DNA of 64,000 nt from Aselliscus stoliczkanus (taxonomy: Eukaryota; Chordata; Mammalia; Chiroptera; Hipposideridae): positions 157,631,523 through 157,695,522 of the forward strand of contig CM066730.1 in NCBI GenBank assembly GCA_033961575.1, given 5' to 3'. The position numbers and the translations under genes are program-made. Below are positions 57,455 through 64,000 of the stretch, piece by piece. Below the pieces are notes generated by a model, which was given only the letters and a program-made list of their open reading frames with translations, was not told the origin of the DNA and searched no databases. Position 1 is the first letter of the stretch; each line of letters begins with the position of its first letter.

Positions 57455-57700
57455 ATGTTGGAGAAAATGGGCTTTACTGTCAAACCTGGGTTCAAATCCC
57501 AATTCAGCCCATCATTAGCTGAATGATTTTAAGCAAATTATTTAACTTCTCTAAGTTTCCATTTTTTTTCCTCAGTAAATTGAGGATAATAATTCCTACT
57601 TCATTGGATTACTTTAAGGGCCAAATGAAATGATATATAAGACACCTACTTCAGTGCCTAGCATACAGCTGATGCTTATTAAATGTAGGTTGTATTATAC
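57455..57700 (-). repeat. MIR relic (antisense)
   Basis: CTGGGTTCAAATCCCAATTC, TTATTTAACTTCTCTAAGTT, TTGAGGATAATAATTCCTAC and CAGTGCCTAGCATACAGCTG are the reversed MIR in order. Confidence 0.92.
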
Positions 57701-57833
57701 CCATTTAAAAGAGGAAGAAACTGAGATTCAGGTTGACCTCTTTATTTTGGCCAAACAACCAATAAGTAGCAGATACAGAACTTGTATTCAAGACTACTGC
57801 TACTATAGATTTGTTACTTAAAAAGATAGACAC

Positions 57834-58232
57834 TGGAGCCGGCCGAGTGGCTCAATTGGTTAAGAGAGCAAGCAACAGGATCGCAAGTTTGATTCCCATT
57901 TGGGCCAGTGAGCTGCGCGTGAGCTGAGCTGCCAACAGGTGGCAGGATGGTTCAGCTGGTGAGAGCACGTGCTCCTAACAACAAGGTTGCCGGTTCGACT
58001 CCCACATGGAGTGGTGGGCTTCACCCACTCACAACTAGGATTGAATACAGCACCTTGAGCTGAGCAGCTGCGAGCTGCCATCGGCTGGCCGGATGGCAAC
58101 TGGACTTGGAGCTGAGCTCGCTGTGCCCTCCACAACTAAGGTTGAAGGACAACAACTTGGCTGTTCCCCTTTCCCAATTCCCCAACACTGTTCCCCTTCC
58201 CCAATTCCCAATAAAATCTTTAAGAAAGAAAG
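57834..58232 (+). repeat. RHIN-type multi-module SINE
   Basis: At least two tRNA-like modules are joined: GAGCCGGCCGAGTGGCTCAA, and GCAGGATGGTTCAGCTGGTG with the B-box-like GGTTCGACTCCC. They are followed by TGTGCCCTCCACAACTAAG, TGTTCCCCTTCCCCAATTCC and AATAAAATCTTTAAG. AAAAGATAGACAC (57821-57833) and AAAAGACAGACAC (58233-58245) are the target duplication. I associate this family with rhinolophoid bats. Confidence 0.92.
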
Positions 58233-58245
58233 AAAAGACAGACAC

Positions 58246-59150
58246 AATGTGATATACAAAATTCAGATTTATAAAATATATAAATTAGGGGATGATTAAT
58301 TCATTATTTAAGAAAACTTCTGTAATGTGAGTTTCTCTTTCACCTTTGAAGTATACATTAACATAGCAAAGTGTGACTTATAAACACATACGTATTCTCT
58401 TTAAGACTCTCTCTGATATGAAGTGAAGCATACTTTAATGGAAAAGTATTGCATTTGGGCTGAGTAGAATGCCATACTCTATTCAGGACGGGCCCTTCCA
58501 TTTTAGGTACATGTTTCCAATACAATATATATACTTTCTGGGCCTAATACCAAAGAGTGTATTTATGCAAAAAGTCATTTTTCAGAACTGAAATGCCCTC
58601 TTTGTTCTTTATTTCTGCCCTCAAATTGAGTTTTCTTTATTAATTCATTTCACCTTCCCCTAGAGAAGCGTTTTCCTTTCCACATCTGGTGGTAAGTCAA
58701 GGTGAATGAATTTGGTGACCTTGGAAGATGGAGTTGAGGGAAGAACCTCCTTGAGCTGCACTTGCTTCCCTCTTTTTTGAAAGATGTACTGGGCTCTACT
58801 GTATTTTCTTTTTAGCCCCTATTTGCATATATGTTTCTGTGAGTTCATATTGCCTTGTAGATCAGTATTTCAAGACACATCAGTTGAGAAACAGGTTCTT
58901 TCCAATTCTCTACCCAGGTTCTTCAGCCTTTAATCAGATACACGAGATGGATGGTTTCAAACTTTCAAAGGTTGGGGACGATGAGGCAGGAACAGCTCTG
59001 CCTGTTCTTCATCCCCCTGATCTCCTGTGGCAGCCCCTGCAGTGCCTCTCAGGGTTTGGAGGCACAGTTTGAAAAACACTACCCCAAATCATTAAAACCA
59101 GCATTCCTACCCTTGAGTAAAGTTCTGGCTATAAGGCCTAATTTATCCCT
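58246..59150. other. Intronic sequence without recognised features
   Basis: No exon or named repeat, although 58960-59090 (ending GCACAGTTTGAAAAACACTA) has the look of a DNA-transposon relic. Confidence 0.4.
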
Positions 59151-59173
59151 TGAGCTTTTCTGTCTTAGGAATT

Positions 59174-59282
59174 TTTTTTTTTTTTTTTGGAGGGCAGTGT
59201 CACTAGCCTTCATATGTGGGACCTGAACCGGGGCCGCTGGCATCCAAGCCAGCTCTTAACCACCACGCCACTCTGCTGGCCC
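59174..59282 (-). repeat. Head-only tRNA SINE
   Basis: T17 start and reversed head. Flanks TTAGGAATTTT and CCAGGAATATT are an imperfect duplication. Confidence 0.91.
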
Positions 59283-59440
59283 AGGAATATTATTTTTGAA
59301 ATTTGTGTTGTTAGCCTTAGATGTTATAAAATTGTCAGTTCTCAAACTGTTTTCTGTCTGGAAAAAAACTTCCAATCACAGGTCATTTCCTAGCACTAGG
59401 CCTGCTGCTTCTTCCCTGCTCCATACCTAAGCTAACTTCT

Positions 59441-59855
59441 TTTTTTTAATTGGGGAATTGGGGGAGGGGAACAGCATTGGGGAATGGGGGAGGGGAACAG
59501 ACAAGTTGCTCCCCTTTTGTTCTTCAGTCTAGTTGCAGAGGATGTTGCTTCACTGGCCCATGTTGGTATCATCATTGCGCTCTTCCCAGATGAGTTAGAT
59601 TGGTCCACGGCCTCTGGATGTCGCTCACCGCGGCTATTGGCAGCTCACGCTGGCTGCCGGCCACTCACTGTAGCCTATGGCAGCCCACTGCAGCAGGGGC
59701 TGCAGCTACACCGTCGCAGAGGCTCGCAGCCCAGCTCCAGGTGGAGCTGTTGTTAGCTGTAGAGGGCAGTGTCACTGGCCCTCTTATGTGGGATCCGAAC
59801 CGGGGCCGCTGGCATCCCAAAACCAGCTCTTAACCAATGCGCCACTCGGCCGGCC
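59441..59855 (-). repeat. Composite tRNA SINE
   Basis: A full reversed copy that keeps the GGCCCATG block but has the CCCAAAACCAGC head variant. CTAAGCTAACTTCT is at 59427-59440 and 59856-59869. Confidence 0.95.
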
Positions 59856-59869
59856 CTAAGCTAACTTCT

Positions 59870-60898
59870 ACATACACATTTGTGAGAGCTGCCTGGGGCT
59901 GACAACTGGCCAAAAGATAACTTGTATTTTGGAGAGGAAGGAAAAGTAATAAACTTTATATTTCAGGCTTATAAAAGAAAATCAGGTCTTAAGATGAAGG
60001 CTATCTTGGAATTAGGTTCTATGTATTATTAACTTTAACTTTTGAATTATGAAATAAGAGATGACCATTTTTTGCTAAGCATTTGAAGTTTTTGATTCTT
60101 CGTTTTATTTTTCACTTTTGGGTTGTAACTTAAAGTAAATCTTCCCACCCAATCCCATTCTTCCCTAGCTAGACATGCAGTTTGTTCCAAAAAAAAAAAT
60201 TAAGACCACGTTTACTGGGGAGAGATTCCATTTAGATACCAGGGTTCTATCCTTGCCATCCTCAGTCATATAGTCTGAGCTGTGAATGAGGACCATTTAA
60301 TGCTTCATTTGATCCTAATTAATTCCATCGGGGCCTGTTTGAAGTGGGTCACCCCCTACCATCTTCTGCACGGTGTTATTTAGCTCAGCAGGAATGACTT
60401 AGCTCTTTTAACCCACCAGGCTGTGATGACCTCTGTGAGACTGGCATTGTTAGTGCTCTGTAAAAAGCTATTTTTGAACCATGTTATTTAGAAGTCATTG
60501 CTGTTCTTTGTTGCAAAAGAAGTTTTGCAAGAAAATGGCCTTTGTTCCCAAAGAGTTCATCTGCAGTGGTTGGTATGGCATGTGTCTCCACTGGGATGTT
60601 GCACCATAAGACGCCTGGTATTTTGAGGGAGGACTGGCCTGAGCAGGGCAGGTATTGGGCAGAAGTGAGCATTGCTGGGAGAGGAGAAGGAGTCCTGACT
60701 GTTGCGAAGTCAGCAGAATCCACACTTTTTTTTTTTTTTTCAACAGAATGTTTGGTTTTCCTGTAAGCATTGGGGTGAAATCTTAAAAAGTAAGGCCTTG
60801 TCAAGATTTAGGAGAGATTTGTTATTGGCAGGCTGTGTGGCTGCTCTCTTTGTGTGTAGGTGTGTGTTTTGATGGTTTTTGTAACTGCCCTTCTATAG
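59870..60898. other. Intron before the PKD1 middle exon
   Basis: Single-copy-looking DNA with a T-rich tract at 60725-60740. The region ends with the CCCTTCTATAG acceptor. Confidence 0.5.
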
Positions 60899-60996
60899 GA
60901 GAAACCTACACCTACGACTGGCAGCTGATTACTCATCCTAAGGACTACAGTGGAGAAATGGAAGGGAAACATTCCCAGATCCTCAAACTATCCAAG
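60899..60996 (+). CDS. KIAA0319L: KIAA0319L internal exon, middle of PKD domain 1
   Basis: The exon follows a CCCTTCTATAG acceptor, starts with GA completing a Gly codon, and ends ATCCAAG|GTGAAT in phase 0. The translation ETYTYDWQLITHPKDYSGEM, then EGKHSQILKLSK, contains the conserved PKD aromatic YDW core strand and the loop carrying the DYSGE motif. The length (98 bases) and phases fit both neighbours exactly. One difference from the remembered human sequence is Lys for Arg in HPKDYS. The open frame runs on into the intron for a few codons before a stop. Confidence 0.95.
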
Positions 60997-61399
60997 GTGA
61001 ATTTACCTCCTGTCATTGGCAGGCTGGGGCAGAGGTGTTGACCATTTTTTTAAATTCATAGTATAGAATTTTCTGTCCACACTTAAGCTAGGAACAGTCT
61101 TTCAGAAGTGAATCCTCCAAAAATCTTGACTGGCTGACATCCAGTATTTGTTAGTGTATGATTCTCAAATTTTCATTTATGATGAGAAGACTGTATAAGC
61201 ATGGTGATGATAGCTGAAAATACACATGAAACAGCTTTTAAGGATAACAGAAGGATTTTAGAATTTGGGAGATAAGCTAGGTTATTTGTGGCCACATGAC
61301 TGTATAAATTGTCTCAGTCTTTTTTGAGATTCAGAATAGTTATTAAGAGTCATAAAAATGTTCATATTCTTTGGCCAAGCAATTAATTCCTCCCTCCCT
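60997..61399. other. Intronic sequence without recognised features
   Basis: Begins with the GTGAAT donor; no repeats are recognised. Confidence 0.5.
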
Positions 61400-62860
61400 C
61401 CCTTCCTATTTTCCTTTCAACTGTTTATTGTGCACTAGTTATGTGGCAGATGTTGGGGATTTACCAGGGAGTTAATCATAATCTTAGCATTCAAGGGCAA
61501 TCATCTAGTGGGTGATACTGACTGTGGGTGATAACATGGGATACACTAGGTCAGTGCAGTGGGTATTGAAGCCCCAGGGAGTTAAGAGTAGATTTCTTGG
61601 AGTTTGCCTGCTTGGGTCATGAAAGGTAACTAACTTTCTGGATAAAGGGTTGAGTGATAATACCTGAAGCAGGGAAAGCAATGGGAATGGTATGTGGTTC
61701 AGCCTGATTAGACCCTATGGTCTGAGAAGAGCAGTGGCACAAGTAAGTTGGAGAGATGTAGGGGTCAGATTGCAGAGGCTTTGTAAAGATTTCGACTCTT
61801 ACCCAAAGGGAATAGGGAGCCTTTGAAAGGTTTTAAGCAGGAGAAAGACATGTTCAGATTTTCAGTTTAGAAAGATCACCCTGACTGCAGATTGGAAGAG
61901 ATAAGGCTTAAACTGGGAGACTAATGAGGAATCTGTTGACAAATACACGTGTGAGATGGTAATAGCCTGAGTAAAAAAAAAACTAAATAAAATAAAACCT
62001 AAAAACCACCTGTTGAGCTCATACCATGTGCTAGAAACAGTGCCAGTTGTTTTATGCAGTTATTTCATTTAATCTTCATAACCACCCCAAGATGTAGATA
62101 TCAGTATCTGTATTACAAATGACAAAACTAAACACAGGAAAAATAAAGTGGTTTAGCCAAAGTTCATAAAGCTATTAAGTTGTAGATTTGAACTGGAACT
62201 TTCTGTCTCTAAAGCCCATGCTTTTAACAACTGTGCTGTGATGATTGGTTAAAAACTGAGGTGTTGGCAGTGTGAATGGAGAGAAGGGAGTGGATTTCAG
62301 AAAGATTTTGGAGGTCGACTTGATAAGACTTGGTGATCAGTTAATTGGGTGGAGGTGTTGTGGAAGAAAAGTCTAGGGTAACTTTAGCCTTTTGGCTTAG
62401 GCACCTGGGTTAGATGTCGGTGCAAATGTGATGATGTTGATTGAAATGAGACTCACAGAAAGAGGAACGAGTTTGAGGGACAGAGTGAGTTTGAGGTGAC
62501 GCATCTGAGTGGGGTTGCCCAGTCAGTAGCTGGGGGGAAGGGGCTGGAGGTCACGGTATAGGTCTGGGCTAGAGAGGTAAACTGGCAGTCGAAGGTGACA
62601 GTCGAAGCCATGGTCTTAGATGAGATCATCCAGAGAGAGTGTGGAGAGTGAAGAAATAAATGGGTTGTGATTGGAATCCTGGGGAACATTGTCATTAAAG
62701 GTATGGAAGGAGGAGGAAACTAAATGAAATGAGGAGTGGGCAGGGAGGTGAAAGCCAAGGAGGGGAGAGCATTGCAAGAAGAGGAAAGTGGTCAAAAATG
62801 CTACCTACGGTCAATTAGCAATGACCCAAAGAAAATATCCGAAAGAAAAAAGAATCCCAT
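61400..62860 (-). repeat. L2 relic (antisense) with a MIR insert
   Basis: Reversed L2: CAAGGGCAATCATCTAGTGG, GGGAGCCTTTGAAAGGTTTT, GAAAGATCACCCTGACTGCA, GACTTGGTGATCAGTTAATT. It is split by the MIR at 61990-62240. Confidence 0.82.
61990..62240 (+). repeat. MIR relic (sense)
   Basis: GCTCATACCATGTGCTAGAA, CATTTAATCTTCATAACCAC, GTGGTTTAGCCAAAGTTCAT and CCCATGCTTTTAACAACTGT. Confidence 0.9.
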
Positions 62861-63085
62861 TTGCCCGAAAGATGTTTCATCATGGCATTAGTTAGAATAG
62901 TAAAAATTTGGAAACAATCCAAATAGCCAACAACATGGAATACTTATGTGAATTACGGCACAATTTCTTCATATACTATTTCTCAGCCATTAAAATGACT
63001 ATTAAAAGGACTTATAATGGGGAAAGTGTTCATGCTAAATGAATGGAAGAAAGAACAATAAAAAGTTTGATACACACTTTGATTT
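62861..63085 (+). repeat. L1 ORF2 end fragment (sense)
   Basis: TTTGGAAACAATCCAAATAG and CTCAGCCATTAAAATGACTA match the C-terminal ORF2 region of old L1. Confidence 0.7.
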
Positions 63086-63089
63086 TAGC

Positions 63090-63225
63090 TAGACCCTGAA
63101 TGCCATTGACATATGAACGCCTGAAGGTAGGGAATCTTATGTTCTTCATCTCCAAAGCCTAAGCCCAGGACCATGACCAGTATATAATCGGTGCTCAGTA
63201 AATGTTTGTTGAATGGAAGAACTGT
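63090..63225 (+). repeat. L2 3' end
   Basis: GTGCTCAGTAAATGTTTGTT followed by GAATGGAAG is the standard L2 terminus. Confidence 0.8.
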
Positions 63226-63726
63226 TTTAAAACTATTTTTGTGTGTGTGGTTAAGGAGTGAGAGGAAATAAGAGAAATATGATTAATCAGTGTGTTAGGA
63301 CAGTGGGATTTGTGCAATTTTTTAAAAATATTATGTTTATACAGTTAGTAGAAATCAGGAGGGAAAAATATTCAGGTATTTGGGAGCTATTTGGTATTTT
63401 TACAGAATGTTTTTCTTTGCAGAGATGATCATTTTCATTTCATAACTCTGTGAAGTAGGATGGTTGGGCCCTTAATGTTCTTCTTAAAAGAAAATGGGAG
63501 CACAGAGATCTTGAAATCCCTTCTGTTGTTCTGGAGTCAGCTAGTAATAAGATTCACATAAAAAGCTTTGGTTTTTTAGCTGGTAATTCATTGTTTCATC
63601 TCTTTGGCCGGTTTACTTTCTCTGTTTTTCAAACAGTGTAAGAAGTGGAGTGTGCAAGAATCAGCATGAGAAAGTAGTTGCTGTTTTTTTTGTGGGTGTC
63701 TAAAAGATCTTCCATCCCTTCTGCAG
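63226..63726. other. Intron before the last PKD1 exon
   Basis: No recognised feature except the acceptor CCATCCCTTCTGCAG at its end. Confidence 0.6.
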
Positions 63727-63814
63727 CTCACCCCAGGCCTGTATGAATTCAGAGTGATTGTGGATGGTCAGAATACCCACGGGGAAGGCTATGTGAACGT
63801 GACGGTAAAACCAG
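63727..63814 (+). CDS. KIAA0319L: KIAA0319L internal exon, end of PKD domain 1
   Basis: A polypyrimidine tract and TTCTGCAG acceptor lead into LTPGLYEFRVIVDGQNTHGE, then GYVNVTVKP, the last strands of PKD1. NVT is an N-glycosylation sequon. The exon ends AAACCAG|GTGTGT with one base over, so the gene continues past the window into PKD2. Relative to the remembered human sequence there are conservative changes: Arg for Lys in EFRV, Asp for Glu in IVDG and Thr for Ala in QNTH. The last 186 bases of the window are the start of the next intron. Confidence 0.94.
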
Positions 63815-64000
63815 GTGTGTTTCCCAGCCCTGCCTGTGTCTGCATTGTTTCTCTGCAGAATTCCCAAGGAGATGGAGATTTGACTTTAGGGCTTTTCATT
63901 CCCATTCTTTTTCTGCACTATATGTATTGGCAATTCCTAATTCAATGTAGTAATAGGTTAGGGTGGCAAAGTATATACTTTGGTTCCGGTTGGAACACTT

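Overview
This window is mammalian intron-rich genomic DNA. It is very probably from a bat of the Rhinolophus/Hipposideros/Megaderma side of the order (Yinpterochiroptera). That inference rests on dense tRNA-derived SINEs whose heads start GGCCGGCCGAGTGGCGC and whose tails end in CCCCAATTCCCCAATAAAATCTTTAAAA, plus one multi-module SINE at 57834-58232 of the type I associate with rhinolophoid bats. The species itself is not resolved.

The only protein-coding gene I can support is KIAA0319L (the AAV receptor, AAVR), on the + strand. Five internal coding exons are present: 29348-29871 (MANSC domain), 54541-54775 (Ser/Thr/Pro-rich linker), 57202-57303, 60899-60996 and 63727-63814 (together the first PKD domain). 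All five have AG/GT borders and compatible phases (1-0, 0-1, 1-1, 1-0, 0-1). The signal-peptide exon was not found and probably lies upstream; the later PKD domains, EGF-like region and transmembrane segment lie downstream.

Layout: 1-29347 is the 3' part of a long intron with SINEs, L2/MIR relics and large single-copy blocks. At 23394-26555 it carries an antisense processed pseudogene of a KRAB zinc-finger mRNA, inserted in an L1 with a 12-bp target duplication. The 24.7-kb intron 29872-54540 holds L2 and MIR relics (30.6-33.4 kb). It also holds a nearly full-length, antisense old L1 (37.56-46.95 kb) broken by about eight later insertions, and two sense L1 fragments (47.9-53.6 kb). The second sense L1 is interrupted by a small endogenous retrovirus insertion at 50922-53092. 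That insertion has R-U5-PBS at one end and U3-R-A-tail at the other, i.e. the shape of a retrotransposed retroviral RNA. The last three introns are short and contain L2, MIR, MER20, SINEs and one TTCC-rich microsatellite.

There are about 32 SINE copies, most with visible target-site duplications. They fall into head-only (about 110 bp), composite (about 370-450 bp), RHIN-type and tRNA-Ile-type classes. Two small palindromic DNA-transposon families are also visible: an approximately 78-bp TA-flanked MITE at 8512 and 46502, and a hAT-like palindrome at 28264. Repeat-family names are from memory of consensus sequences, not from a search.
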